NCBI GenBank assembly: GCA_023212695.1
Contig: JALCCG010000059.1
Coordinates: 32,337-96,336, forward strand
Reading direction: 5' to 3'
DNA from: Sporisorium sorghi
Lineage: Eukaryota; Basidiomycota; Ustilaginomycetes; Ustilaginales; Ustilaginaceae
Length of the DNA: 64,000 nt
Shown: positions 21,710-33,120 of the stretch, in pieces
Position numbering within the stretch: position 1 is the first letter of the stretch
Layout of the letters: each line of letters starts with the position of its first letter
The notes under the pieces: generated by a model
The model's database searches: none
Seen by the model: only the letters and a program-made list of their open reading frames with translations
What the model was told of the DNA's origin: nothing
Program-made: the position numbers and the translations under genes

Positions 21710-22486
21710 CTACACAATATCGCCGCTCTCCACATCGATACTGCTCAACCCCATCCTATCCAGCAAACTGACACTCTCGCCCGAGCTATCATCCACCACG
21801 ACGAACCGTAAAATCTCAAACGGCGCATGCTTGTGCGCCCTGATACTTGTAAAGTACACCGTAGCCGTTTTCCCTTCATCATCCGAGGGGTGAATCTTGA
21901 ACGACAAATCCACGCGGCCTTGCATCATGTTGACGGAGCCGTTGACTTTGGGTGCGCCGCCTAGCAGTGTCTCCCGCTTCAGCACTATCCCAGGGGAATT
22001 GGAAGAGGTGGGGGAGGAGAGGAGGGCGGAGACTTCGGAGGAGTTCTTGACCTGCGAAACGACGCTCTTGAAGATGCTGCTCGAGAGCTTTTCCTTGTTC
22101 GTGGCGTAGAGGGTGAAGCCGGCCCAGGACGCGAGGGCGGCCGCGATGAATGAGGCTAGGTAGGGCAGGGTGTTTGGTACAGTGGGGAGGGGGCGCGAGC
22201 GCACTTGTGCAGGTCGCGCGGAGACGTTCCCTCGCCCCGACGCTGACGGTGATGAGGACGGTGGTGTTGAGGTCGACGAGGAGGAGGAGGATGGTGGTGG
22301 AGGCGGCGGCGTGATCGGTCTCCACCGCAGCGCGCTCGTGTGCATGCCGTTGACACTGCCGCTCGTCCACTGCGCAGCTGCCACCCGTGTCGGCCGCCTC
22401 GAAGCAGCATTCGACGCTGTAGCTCCCAAACCCCTCGCAACACTCCCCACACGCATCATCGTCGACGACGTCTTGCCCATCAACAT
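21710..22486 (-). CDS. COA1: Cytochrome c oxidase assembly factor COA1
   Basis: 258 aa from the ATG at 22486; ATGs two and nine codons later are also possible. The frame is open further upstream, but without a convincing ATG. The N-terminus is basic and Ala/Ser-rich with few acidic residues, as in a mitochondrial presequence. A single TM lies at about 108-126 (YLASFIAAALASWAGF). The Coa1 core follows (136-233) and includes NGSVNMMQGRVDLSFKI and ATVYFTSIRAH. Known role: an inner-membrane protein that helps Shy1/Mss51 with early maturation of Cox1 in complex IV assembly. The Pro/Ser linker at 60-80 is longer than in yeast. Start choice is the main uncertainty. Confidence 0.9.
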   Translation of the reverse strand: MLMGKTSSTMMRVGSVARGLGATASNAASRRPTRVAAAQWTSGSVNGMHTSALRWRPITPPPPPPSSSSSSTSTPPSSSPSASGRGNVSARPAQVRSRPLPTVPNTLPYLASFIAAALASWAGFTLYATNKEKLSSSIFKSVVSQVKNSSEVSALLSSPTSSNSPGIVLKRETLLGGAPKVNGSVNMMQGRVDLSFKIHPSDDEGKTATVYFTSIRAHKHAPFEILRFVVVDDSSGESVSLLDRMGLSSIDVESGDIV

Positions 22487-23323
22487 TTTCCACACGTTGT
22501 GTATCCCCCCGCCGATTCGAAATCCAAGGAGTCGATCCTGAGTGAATGGTGCTCCTAGACTTGATGTTCCTCGTATTGATGCTCCGATCCGGTGTTGTCG
22601 ATTACTCGCAAAATGCCGGCCGCTGTTGATATCGAATTGAGCGAGACGTAGGTCGTCGTTGGAGGTCAGGAAGATCCTGCGGTTGCTCGCTGTTCGCGCT
22701 GCCCAAAAAAAATGGGCGAAGAAAAAGAAAATTCCCGGCCCATGCACACACGCATTCTCGCTCGCTTAGTCAACGCCCTGCTCCACATTCGCCCTGCGCT
22801 CGCACCATCACATACCACCACCTCTCTCACACATGATAACCCTGGCTACCACAGCTCCTGGCAGCCTTTCTCAATCCACACAGAACACATTCGGTCTTGC
22901 TGCGTGACCGAAAATGAGCTTGATAGTTCAAAGAAACAATAAAGAGAGCGTCGATGATGATGGGGTTTTGGTGTGACCGAACAGAGATAAAGGAGAGCGC
23001 TAAAGGGCGGTGAAAACATATACATTGAAGGTGTGAAGATGAGGTGTGCTAGAGGGGTCGGTAAGCAGCAGATACGTGCTTGGGGCTTTGCACCTGATTG
23101 CAGTGAGAGATGGAATGCCATGAAAGTGATGACCAGGACGACGACGACGACGACAACGCTCGAAGAGAAAGCGAAACACACAAAGAGGCGGCGTAGCGAG
23201 GAATAGAAAAAGGCGCAGACCACACACAATCAGAAGCTCGTCAAACAAGCTCCGTTTGCTTGCTTGCGAACGAACGCCGGGGGTATTGTTGCCTCGCTTT
23301 TAGCCTCCAAGTGTATTCCACAA
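22487..23323. other. Intergenic spacer
   Basis: Leader of COA1 and 3' region of the casein kinase gene. Contains a short GAC array near 23134-23155. No gene supported. Confidence 0.4.
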
Positions 23324-24832
23324 TCAACCGCAACGGCAAGTCAAGACATCCACCAGCTTCTGACCAAACGTCTTGCGCTCGGCAGGATGGTGGTCGTCGC
23401 CATTGCTCAGACCCACAGCCTGGCGCGTATCGGCACGACGTCCATCGAGCCCATTTCCAGACGACATGGCCGTCGGCGTCATGTGACCCACGTGGCTGTG
23501 CTCCCTCGTACCGCTCTGCGTAGGGATCCCTGCCACCGTAGCGTCGTGAACAGCAACGTTGGACGCATGCGCCACACCGCCGTACCCGGACCCGTTCTGG
23601 TGGAAATCACCCTGGCTGGCACGCAGTTGTGCAGCCTGCGAACGCTCGCTCTGCATGTGCTGTTGCTGTTGCTGCTGCGACTGCTGCTGCGCCACACCCC
23701 CGGACTTGTTGCGGCCGCCCTTGGATCCGTTGCGCGCCAGTGCCGCCTGTTGCTGCGCAGCCGCTGCTGATGCTTGCGGCACCGCCGAGGCGCGCGTCTC
23801 GCGCTGACGGTCACGGTCATCGCGCCGGTCACGGTTGGCACCGGCTTCCCATCCCTTGCCGTTGTTCAACAGCATCCAGTCGAAGACACCATCCTCCTGC
23901 TCACCAGAACTCTTGAGCACCTTGGTGAACAGCTCGCGCAAGAAATCGTAGTCGGGCGTCTCCTCGAAGCCAAGCTTGCGCACGTAGTTGAGGTAGATGC
24001 CAAACTCCTCCGGGAAGCCTTCGCAAAGCTCCTTGATGGGAGTGCTCTGCTTCTTTTCGCCAATCTTTTCGTACTTTTGCTTGTTGGTCGCCGCCTTGAG
24101 ACCTTGCCATGGCAGACCGCCACGGAGGAAGTACATGAACACGTGTCCGAGCGCCTCGAGGTCGTCGCGGCGCGACTGCTCACGGCCCAAGTGCGTGTTG
24201 ATCGACATGTATCGTGCGGTGCCGCTCAACGACTTGCGCTCACGGTACGGGATGTGCTGCTTGGTCTTGGGGTCGCGATACTGCTTGGCCATGCCGAAGT
24301 CGACGACGTGCACCATATTGGCGCCCTTGGTCATAGGACGGCCGATGAGGAAATTGTCGGGCTTGATGTCGCGGTAGATGAGGTTCTTCTCGTGGATGGT
24401 CTGAACGCGCGTGATCATCTGCTTGGCAGTCATGACGACGGTTTTGATGCTAAACTTGCGACCACACATGTCGAAGAGATCCTCGAGTGAGGGGCCGAGC
24501 AGGTCGATGACGAGGATGTTGTGGAGACCCTCTTGGCCAAAGTAGTAGACCTGCGGGATGCCGGTGCAGCCGGCGAGGATCTTGTAGGTGCGGTACTCAT
24601 CGCGAAGCTGGGGAGCGTCGCTCTTGCGAGGCTCAAACTTGATGGCGACGGTTTGGGAGTTGAGGAGGTTGGTACCTTCAAAGATGACACCAAAGGAGCC
24701 CTCTCCGATCTTTTTGCCGACGCGGTAGTGGACGCCGACGACGTTGGAGCCGGAGCTGGCGTGGGAGGCGTGGGAGGTCATGGATGGGGATGCGAAAGAG
24801 CTGTGATACGGCTGCGAGAGCGGCTGTGCCAT
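23324..24832 (-). CDS. Casein kinase 1, Yck-type
   Basis: 502 aa from the ATG at 24832 (the open frame begins earlier at a TTG). Kinase domain at about 34-330: glycine loop GEGSFG (43-48), Lys65 (AIKF), catalytic loop YRDIKPDN with Asp155, DFG Asp178, and the CK1-specific [10 protein letters not shown] segment in place of APE. The chain then becomes Gln/Ala/Ser-rich and ends LTCRCG. Known: fungal Yck1/2/3 kinases are attached to the plasma membrane or vacuole by palmitoylated C-terminal cysteines and act in glucose signalling, endocytosis, septins and vacuole fusion. The tail here has two cysteines but not a terminal CC, so lipid anchoring is likely but unproven. Pre-domain residues 1-30 are Ser/Pro/His-rich. 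The gene has a nearly 2 kb upstream region. Confidence 0.96.
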   Translation of the reverse strand: MAQPLSQPYHSSFASPSMTSHASHASSGSNVVGVHYRVGKKIGEGSFGVIFEGTNLLNSQTVAIKFEPRKSDAPQLRDEYRTYKILAGCTGIPQVYYFGQEGLHNILVIDLLGPSLEDLFDMCGRKFSIKTVVMTAKQMITRVQTIHEKNLIYRDIKPDNFLIGRPMTKGANMVHVVDFGMAKQYRDPKTKQHIPYRERKSLSGTARYMSINTHLGREQSRRDDLEALGHVFMYFLRGGLPWQGLKAATNKQKYEKIGEKKQSTPIKELCEGFPEEFGIYLNYVRKLGFEETPDYDFLRELFTKVLKSSGEQEDGVFDWMLLNNGKGWEAGANRDRRDDRDRQRETRASAVPQASAAAAQQQAALARNGSKGGRNKSGGVAQQQSQQQQQQHMQSERSQAAQLRASQGDFHQNGSGYGGVAHASNVAVHDATVAGIPTQSGTREHSHVGHMTPTAMSSGNGLDGRRADTRQAVGLSNGDDHHPAERKTFGQKLVDVLTCRCG

Positions 24833-26726
24833 GGGATGAGTCTTTTGCGACGACGGTGGAATCAAGCAGCAGCAAACGTTTGAGAGAGGCGAAACTATGC
24901 AACGGATGCCGAGCGAGTGTCAGATGCGGCCCAGTATGAAAAGAGGACGAGGTTGGGTGATGGTCAAGAGACACTAGCAAAATTGCGTTGATGATGCTTG
25001 TTCTGCGACCTGCCTTGAGACGACGTATGGTTGACTCGAAATCGAAATGAAAAGCGCGCGCCGAGGTCGATGGGTGTATAGATGCAGGAATCGCTCGACG
25101 AGGATGTTGATGATGTGGTGGGCAGAAAGAGTCCAGCCGTGCTGTGTCTGCACTGATGCAAGCGTAAAGCAAAGAGCTGGATCGAGGAGAAGCTCTCGGT
25201 GGCCGATGAGAGTGCGTGCGATAGAGCGAGCGAGCGAGAGAGTGAGCCCAGGTAGGAGGAGAGAGGAGAGAGGAGAGAGGATAGATGCAAAGTGTGTGTG
25301 TTGGAGAGAAGAAGAAGAGGAGCAGATGCGAGGGCGCAGTGTGTGCGTGCGCTGCGTGTGTGTGAGAGAGAGAGAGGCAGAATGCGAGCAGCGTGTGTGC
25401 TTCGAATTGGATGACCAGAAGCCAGCGGAGCGAGACAGAGGGAGAGACAGACGAGCTGTGACTGACTTTCTCGCACTGAACCTGTCGATCTGGGCGGCAG
25501 ACGGCAGAAAAGCTAGAGAGACAGAGAGAACAGGCAAAGAGGGGTCCGACGCAGCCCAACCGAGCTGGTCCAAGCAGCAGTCACACACACACGCAAACGC
25601 AACACACAGCCAGCCAGCCAGCCAACTCAAAATTGGATCGAAATTCGTCAAATTCTTTTTTCTTTTGGAATTCAAGTCGATCATCTCTGCCAAAAAGCAG
25701 GGGAAATCAAGAAACAGCTTCTTGGTTTCTGCTTATGCTGCAGGCAGATGTGTGACTTGGGCCCTTTGAAGATGCTGCTGCAGCTGTGTGCTCTTTCAGA
25801 AGATTGCTGCTGCTGGCGGTGGTTGGGAAGTGGTGGGTCGTGTCGGCGGGTGATGCAGTCGCACCCTTCTGTTTGTTCTCAACCGGCGAATGGGTGAAGA
25901 CCCACACCTACTTTGATGCTGTGCTTGTCTCTCAAATGAATCGCAAGCTGCCGTTCTCAACTTGTAGCAGGGTTCGGCTTGGTTGGAGAATCTACTCATC
26001 GCTATCTCTCGCAAAGGCATGGTAGATGGTGGTGATTGACCGGTTGAATAGATGAGGCCTGCAGCGGACCGAATACAGAAAAGTAATTTAGACTTTGAAT
26101 CCTGCAGCTCATGCAGCTCAGACTTTCAAGTCACGACCAAAAGGCCAATTCAAAATTCAGATTGCTTCTGGTCACTTCGTTGTTGCAGCCCACTTTTCTG
26201 AAGAGTGCATCTTGCATCTCTCTGCTCTCTTTCGTGCAGCTTGCAGATCCCCTTTCGAAAGCGTGGCAGGCTGCAGTCAAGTGAGCTAGCAAACCGCCAG
26301 CAGCCCGCAAGTCCCATCTTTACTTCTCCTCGTCGGTAGCAACTGACGTCGGTTGGGGGTCAGCGACTTGATCTCGATCCTCCTGGCATCATTGCATCGA
26401 GCTCGGGGCACCTGCGATCAAGCTTGTGTTGCGTTCAGAGAGCATGATGCAAGCAGAACGTGCTAGTTTCATCAAGCGTCGCAGGGGAGCAGGAGTTTGC
26501 ATGCACGACCGGGACCCTAGTTTCTTTTTCAAGCTGTCGAGCGTGTGCAGAAGGTTCGTCTGCGTCTCGTTGCTGCGTCTCTTCTCGCCAAACATTGTTT
26601 GCACGCAACCTCTTGCTCCTTGCACTGACATCAAAAGCTTGTCTTCGAACACACACTGCTTAGAGCCAGGTGATTCCGTTGAAAGAACGAACGCCTTTTG
26701 CATTAGAGAGTATCATGAGAAGTGAC
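24833..26726. promoter_or_regulatory. Upstream region of the casein kinase gene and 3' region of POL5
   Basis: 1.9 kb without a supported gene. From about 24900 to 25640 the minus strand is strongly CT-rich, as expected for a long leader of the kinase gene. The 240-residue + strand ORF over this stretch is the Arg/Glu/Cys-rich antisense of that tract. The remainder to 26726 shows no recognisable feature. Confidence 0.45.
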
Positions 26727-29700
26727 CTACTTGGCGCTCGCCTTGACCCTCTTAGCCGGCGATGGCGATTTACCGTTGACCTTGGCAGGCGTCGACTCCT
26801 CCGCAGCCCGCTTCTTGTTCTTCCCCTTCTTGCCATCCGCGCCACCCGCCGCCCCGGGCTGCAGCACCTTGAGCAGCTGCTTCATCAGATCATGAATCGA
26901 CGTCGACGCCTTGAACCTGTCCGAACCCTGCAGCTTGTCCGCAGCCTCCTGCAGCTTGGTCACCTTCCACGCGCTTTGCAGCTTGTCCTTGTTCCCCTCC
27001 TCGATCCTCACGCTGATCCGCGCCGATTGCAGCACAAACTTGATCGTGTCCTTCATGTGGTTCGGGCTGAGCGCCGTTGACGCCGAATCCGCAGCCGCAG
27101 CGCCACACGACTCGCCGACGATCTGCACAAAGCACGCGCTGATCTCGGGCACAAAGCCCAACACCTCACCCTTCTCGCTTCGCTGCGCCATCTGCGTCAG
27201 CACCGCCTGCAGCATCGCCATGACCTGCACCTGGCGGAACGCACGTGTCGCCGCGCCCGGACGGCAGTTGTCCAGCAGCTCCGACCGCAGCTCCCACCCG
27301 AGCAGGGGGAAGCGGCGGAAGGCGTCGATCAGGAATTCGTGGCGCAGGCGGCTGGCCTTGCGAAGCAGGTAGTCGAGCAACGACTCGCGGTAGATCTCGA
27401 CCAGCTTGCCGCCCAGTGCTGCCCGGACGTCGTCGCCGCTTGTGGAGAGCGCCACTTTGGTGAGGTACAGACTGATCGCCTGGCTGACGTTGGACACGTC
27501 GTTCGACTGCGACTCGCGTGCTTCGGCGTGCAGGCGCTGCAGCAGCTCGCCCACTTGCGCCGCGTCAAACGAGTCCGGCACCGTCTTGGCCTTCGCGACG
27601 CGGGTCAGCAGCAGCGACTTGGCCTTGGCGGCGAGCTGCTCCGTGTCCTCGTCCCGATTGCTCCACAGCTCGTATAGCGGCAGGATGAGCTCGAGCATGA
27701 GCGGGCTCGAAGGCTGCTTGCGCGCAAAGATCTCAACGAGCTCCAGCACCTTGAACCGCAGCGCGATCGCTTCCTGCTTGGCCTCCTTCTGGCTGCGCGC
27801 GGCCGAGACGCGCTGGCGGAACACCTCGGCCAGCTTGTCGTCCAGCAGCATCATCTCGTCGTCGCCCAGATCGGAGAACTCGACACTTGACTCGGAGCCG
27901 GCATCGGACTGGGCATCGTCAGCGTCTTCCTCGTCGTCCTCGTCTCCGTGCTCGGCGTCATCGTCCGGATCGGCCATACCCGACTCCTTGAGCACAGCAC
28001 GCACACGAGCGCGGAGCTCCTCGTCGACCTGCTCGTCTTCGTCGTCGTCTACGTCGTCGTCAGCATCGGCATCGGACTCGTCGTCGTCACTGGTGGCCGA
28101 CGTATCAGAAGCTTGCGCCTCTTCCTCCTGCTGGTCGTCGACGTCCTCGTCCGACGCATCCTCGCCGTCCATGTCCTCATCCTCGTCCTGCTCGGCAGCA
28201 GCATCCTCGGCCGTGCCGAGATGCGAAAGCAGCAAGCCGATGCTCTCCTTGGTCATGTCGTGCGCAAACGCCTCGAACGCGTTGGTAGCCGATGTGCGCA
28301 GGAAGGCCGACGAAAGCTCGAGGAAGCTGAGCAGGCAGTCGCAGAGCAGCTCGATGCCCGACACCTGGTCCTCCTCGCCCTGCTCCTCCGCAGCCTGCTT
28401 GGTCTTGCGAGCTGACGCAGCCGTCGAAGCGGTGGGGAACAGCTTGTCCGCGCAGACCGACAGCGGCTCCACCAGATCCGAGGCGCCGTCGGCCGCATCC
28501 GCCGACACGAGCAGAGCGGACAGCAGCAGCGACTGGAACGCACGCGCGCGCTCCTTGGCATCGACATCAGTGCTCTTGGCTTCAAACTTGCGCACCTTGT
28601 CGAGGCAACGCACACCGTCGGCGAGCTTGGCGGCGATCTCGTCGTCGTGATCAAAGATCGACTTGAAGCTCTTGTCCTTTTCGAGCTGCAGCAGGACATC
28701 GTGCGCCTTGGCGAGCCACAGCTGGCCGTCCTGGGCCAAACCGGGCGTCTTCTTGCCGGCAGCGGAAATGGAAGATGATGCCTGCTTGGCGAGCTCCGAT
28801 ACGCTCGAGAGGAAACGCGATCGCGTCACCTGCTTGAGCGAGTCGGTGAAGGCAGGCGTAGGCAGGCGCTCGAGCAGGAAGCGCTTCTTGAGCGGCTTCT
28901 GCATGGTAAAGTAGCCGTGTGCGGCGAGGAAGGCGAGGATGTCGACGAGCAGTTGGTCGTCCTTGGGCACCGTGGGTGTGCGCACCAGGAAGAGCAGCTG
29001 GTCGAGCGCCCATTTCCTGCGGTTGGTGATCTCGGTCAGCTCGTCCTCGTCCTCTGTGTCGGTGCCTTGGCAGATAATGTCACCGAGGTGCTTGACGTAC
29101 TCGCGCACGCGATCCGTGTCGAGCGCAGACAGCACCTGCTCGACCGTCTTGGTCTTGGTGATCGAGTCGAAGTTTTGGTGACCATTCTCGCCAATGAGCT
29201 GGGTGACGAGGACGAAGCCGAGGTGCGGTTGCTGCTTGACCACGTCCTGAATGGTCTCTGTGGCCTTGACGGCGGCACGGTGCAGCAGACGGTCGCGGTT
29301 GCCGAGCTGGTTGATGAGCGTGCGCATAAAGTTGGGCGTGAAGAGCATGGGCTTGTCCGTGTCGTTGGCACGGGGTAGAGCACGCTGGAAGACCTGGAAG
29401 CCCCACGACTTGCGGTCGTGCGACGAAGCCGCGGCAAAGAGCGTCTCGTCGACGACGACGCGGTAGAAGTCCGGGAACGAAGCAATCCTCGTCTCGGCGG
29501 CGGTGGAAGCAGCGTCGAAGAAGATGTCGAGGATGAGATCCCAAACGAAATGAATCTTGGCCTGCCAGCGAGAGCGTGCGCCGACGGGGGCAGCCGCCTC
29601 GTTCTCGGATGGGATGGCCTCCTTGAGCACGCGTGCAAGCGCGCCGAGGTTGGCGGTGGACAGAGGGTGCTCCTTGCGCATCGACGGAAGGGATACGTTG

Positions 29701-30491
29701 TGGAAAAAGTCGGCGCCTGCTCCATGACTGAGCTGCAGCATGACGGCTAGCTTCTCAGGGCTCAGCTCCTTGGTCGACGAGATCTGCTTGGTCATCCACG
29801 ACTGCGCTGCTTGCGCCCAGTCGATTTGCACGTCAAGGCGTTGCAGCTGAGCGACGGCATTGACCATGACCCAAGCACAACTCTCTGCCATCCATGGCTT
29901 GTCCGAAGAGAGGGCGATGAGGATGCGCATGGAGCGCTTGAAGTCGTCGATGGTGGCGGTTGGCTGCACGAGCAAGTCGGACTGCACGAGGCTCATGATA
30001 CCGAAGAGCTTGGCAAACATGAAGTCCTTCTGCTCCTGTCTGCTGGCGGCGACTTGTGGATTTGAGTATTTGAGGATTAGGGTGAGAATCTCGTTGGCGG
30101 TGACGGCGCAGCGAATGCGCGAGAGGAGTTCTGTGAGGACGACAGCAAAGCCGAGACGCGAGCTCTCCCTTGGACTAGCGAGACCACGCAGCAGTCGTCG
30201 AAGCGCGTACATGAGGTCGGCGACGGTACGCTTGCCCAGGGCTTCCTCGACGGCCTCTGCTTGCTGCTCGTCGACGGTCAAGGCGGTGGCAGGGTCGTCG
30301 TGGTCATGGCCGTTCAGGTCCGCATCGCTGCTTTCTGGTGGCGTGGGGAGGTCGAGGGTGATCTTGGAGGAAGAAGCGAGCACGTCTTGCTGGGAGAGGA
30401 GCTCTTCGACGAGCTGATTTGCCGAAGTCAGCCGCACATCCTGGTCGGACGAGGCAATCTCCCAGAAGAGCTGGAGGTTGTTGCCGTTCAT
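26727..30491 (-). CDS. POL5: POL5 / MYBBP1A-like nucleolar protein (DNA polymerase phi family)
   Basis: 1254 aa, one exon, ATG confirmed. The N-terminus opens FWEIASSDQDVRLTSANQLV and continues as ARM/HEAT-like helices with the family segment KRTVADLMYALRRLLRGLASPRE (near 88-110) and SRLGFAVVLTELL. A very acidic insert lies at about 770-890 (Asp/Glu runs broken by Gln/Ala). The C-terminus is Lys-rich (GKKGKNKKRAAEE, SPAKRVKASAK) with nucleolar-type signals. Known: despite its historical name, Pol5/MYBBP1A lacks a proven polymerase role in replication and is needed for rRNA synthesis and 60S ribosome assembly in the nucleolus. It is divergent from CDC25 across a 3.8 kb spacer. Confidence 0.95.
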   Translation of the reverse strand: MNGNNLQLFWEIASSDQDVRLTSANQLVEELLSQQDVLASSSKITLDLPTPPESSDADLNGHDHDDPATALTVDEQQAEAVEEALGKRTVADLMYALRRLLRGLASPRESSRLGFAVVLTELLSRIRCAVTANEILTLILKYSNPQVAASRQEQKDFMFAKLFGIMSLVQSDLLVQPTATIDDFKRSMRILIALSSDKPWMAESCAWVMVNAVAQLQRLDVQIDWAQAAQSWMTKQISSTKELSPEKLAVMLQLSHGAGADFFHNVSLPSMRKEHPLSTANLGALARVLKEAIPSENEAAAPVGARSRWQAKIHFVWDLILDIFFDAASTAAETRIASFPDFYRVVVDETLFAAASSHDRKSWGFQVFQRALPRANDTDKPMLFTPNFMRTLINQLGNRDRLLHRAAVKATETIQDVVKQQPHLGFVLVTQLIGENGHQNFDSITKTKTVEQVLSALDTDRVREYVKHLGDIICQGTDTEDEDELTEITNRRKWALDQLLFLVRTPTVPKDDQLLVDILAFLAAHGYFTMQKPLKKRFLLERLPTPAFTDSLKQVTRSRFLSSVSELAKQASSSISAAGKKTPGLAQDGQLWLAKAHDVLLQLEKDKSFKSIFDHDDEIAAKLADGVRCLDKVRKFEAKSTDVDAKERARAFQSLLLSALLVSADAADGASDLVEPLSVCADKLFPTASTAASARKTKQAAEEQGEEDQVSGIELLCDCLLSFLELSSAFLRTSATNAFEAFAHDMTKESIGLLLSHLGTAEDAAAEQDEDEDMDGEDASDEDVDDQQEEEAQASDTSATSDDDESDADADDDVDDDEDEQVDEELRARVRAVLKESGMADPDDDAEHGDEDDEEDADDAQSDAGSESSVEFSDLGDDEMMLLDDKLAEVFRQRVSAARSQKEAKQEAIALRFKVLELVEIFARKQPSSPLMLELILPLYELWSNRDEDTEQLAAKAKSLLLTRVAKAKTVPDSFDAAQVGELLQRLHAEARESQSNDVSNVSQAISLYLTKVALSTSGDDVRAALGGKLVEIYRESLLDYLLRKASRLRHEFLIDAFRRFPLLGWELRSELLDNCRPGAATRAFRQVQVMAMLQAVLTQMAQRSEKGEVLGFVPEISACFVQIVGESCGAAAADSASTALSPNHMKDTIKFVLQSARISVRIEEGNKDKLQSAWKVTKLQEAADKLQGSDRFKASTSIHDLMKQLLKVLQPGAAGGADGKKGKNKKRAAEESTPAKVNGKSPSPAKRVKASAK

Positions 30492-31078
30492 CGTAGATCA
30501 AAGCCGAGGTTCAGAAGGGATGAGGAGTGATCTGTTGGCAGTGAGTCGGACGCCTGTGGTCCCAAACAGACTGTTTGCGACAGCAATCGATGCGCGCCTT
30601 TCCTTCCTGATTTTGAGAAGTGAGCCCTACAGGTATCGACTCGAAGGGAGGGTTGGCTCGGCAGCTGTTGATCGAAGGTTGATGGCGAGCGAGGATGACG
30701 ATGATGGTTTGGATCGCTCGATTGGAAGTTTTTCTTCTTCGGCTTTTTTTTTTTTTTTTTTTCTCCTTCTCGCTGCTCTTTGCGAAATTTTTGAAGAAAA
30801 AAGGGTCTCTGGAGAAAAAAGAGATCCGAATCGGAACGCTTCACATCCTTTCATCGGCGATCTTTTTGCATTTTGTGCCTTTGACCGACCTCACAAGTTC
30901 AGGCCAAAAAAAAAAAAAAAAAAAAAAACCATGCCCGCTGTCGGTGTTCGCTGAGCTCAAGTCCCAAAGATGGAACAAAGCAGCATGAAGGCGCCTTTGT
31001 TGGTTGTGCGTCTCTGCAGCCATCGTTCAAGCCCGCTCATGACCACCGAACAAACAACCCCCCGCCTGCTTTGCACAG

Positions 31079-31118
31079 CATCGCATCGCATCGCATCGCA
31101 TCGCATCGCATCGCATCA
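31079..31118. repeat. TCGCA pentanucleotide microsatellite
   Basis: Near-perfect tandem array of seven to eight 5 bp units with a degenerate last unit. Confidence 0.9.
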
Positions 31119-32929
31119 CATTTCATGTCATTCCAGCGCCTTGTCTGAATAGTACCGCAATCTCGTTGTTGCATTGTCATGCGCTGTTACAAGTCAACGT
31201 AGGTTGCTGGGCCGTCGTGGAATCGCAATGTAAGCGCCGCTCCGACAGTTGCGGTCATCCATTCTGCTGGCAGAGAAAGTCAAATCAGCACATGGATATT
31301 GTCAGATCGGATTGCTTTTGGAATCGTCTCAGAGGATAAACAAAGCCCGTGCAAGACTTTGCGAGAAGAACAAGAAGCATTCTTCTGAACCCTGGCCCCA
31401 CCCCGGACGTGCAGCCCTAAAGCTTGAGCTTGATCGTCGAGCTTGTTCTTGGCTTGAGCAAGAAGAAGCGACTCAAGCAAGGAAGAAGCAGGTGGAAGGA
31501 TGAAATGAACAAAGGTGCAAGCTGCACGAGGTGCGTCCGACGTGCTTCTGCAGTGCAGAGTGCAGTGCATTGTGCAGCTGAGTGCGACAAGTCAGATTCC
31601 AGACTCGGCGTTTGATGTGTTCCTGGCGCGTGATGCACTACCGAGAATGGGATGCGAGATACAGTAGAATCGATCGATGGGGTGCGTAAATGAAAGACCG
31701 AGAGTTGCATACAATAGACTTCCTGACTGAGTCCTACAATTGGAGTCCATTCGATTGCAAGCTGAGGATGCTATCGGACGAGGAACTAAGTCGACTTTGG
31801 CGGCGATGGATAGCAGAGGAGCGCATGGTGTCTCACTTTTTGGCGTCGTGCTCGCTTCAACCAAAGTCGGTCTAGATGGGCCCACCACATTGTGAGGCGC
31901 ACATGTCGAGGCTACACGAACAAGCTATGCATGATTGCCCTTCGAAAGTAGCTTCAAGGCCGAGGAAAGGAGAAGTCGGAGGAAGAAGAAGCGGAGAGAA
32001 AAACACACACTACAACACGCGGTCGGTGCCTGACAAGGAGAGGGAGCGATTCGTGTCAGGAAGACTGACATGCTAGCTTTGAAATGCAAGGGAAGTAGCA
32101 AGCGCCCGATGGCCGGTCAAGAAGAAAGATTCTTTTCATTTGCCTTACGCTTCGCTCAGGACAATGGATCCATATTATCGCCAAAAAGGAGAGAACAACG
32201 GCACGGGACGCTCCCGTGTTTGCGGTTGCCGTTGCGGCCCTGACTGAGATGCCGGTCTAACCGAGTTGATCTGGAGCTGGCTTTGGTCTCGGGCTGTGGC
32301 TGTTGCTGTCCCGCCCCCGTCTTGAGAAGCAGAAGCGCCTCAGATTCGCGCTTGACCGGTGTGCATCCCACTCGCTGTCGTCATGGTGTTTTGATTACTG
32401 TACAGCCAGGGTCCAAGGTGATGACGACCAATGCAATCTGTCGATCGCTTCCGTAGCACGAGGATTGGTAGCGACAGGTGACGTCGATCTCGATTTTCGC
32501 GGGGAAGCAAGACAAAAAGGAGCAACATGCCTAGGCGATCTTCCTGTAGGATCTGGCTCTGGCTCTGGCTTGGTCGGTCGCTTGTGTTCCGTCGCTTGCT
32601 TGGCTCTCGAGACAAAAGAGGAATTCCTGGAAACAAAAGGGAAAATGTCTCAGTGTTTGTTGCTGCTCCAACGTCATCGTGTGCATTTGCAGATCAAGGG
32701 TCGTGCGTCTGTCTGTCTCTGTTGTTCTGCCTGGAAAACAAATGAAATGAAAATCAAGAAAAATCCGCGTAGATCATCAAGTCAACATTTTGAACTTTGC
32801 TCTCATGCACCGTTGATCCGCTCTCGACCCCCTGTCTCTCTGAAAGTAAGCTCCTGTCTCACAATTTGCCCAGTCTCGGATGCAAGCCATCGAAAGCAAC
32901 GCTCTTGCTCTCCTTACCCAGCGTCATCC

Positions 32930-33057
32930 TTTTTTTTTTTTTTTTTTTTTTTTCCGTTGGCCTTTTCGTCTTTTTTTTTTTTTTTTTTTTTTTGGTTCTC
33001 CGCTGCCGCCCCGCGTTGACGCGCCGGAGGAGCTTTGAGCGCAAGGAAAGAAAAAAG

Positions 33058-33118
<61 letters not shown>
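32930..33118. repeat. Opposed homopolymer tracts: T24, T23 and A61
   Basis: Two T runs (32930-32953 and 32971-32993) are followed after a GC-rich 60 bp spacer by an uninterrupted run of 61 A (33058-33118). The arrangement is an imperfect inverted repeat of homopolymers. No transposon ORF or target-site duplication was seen. Confidence 0.9.

Positions 33119-33120
<2 letters not shown>

Noticed and set aside
25047..25769. 240-codon + strand ORF rich in Arg, Glu and Cys
   Set aside because: It is the antisense of a CT-rich leader of the casein kinase gene, low complexity, with no family features.
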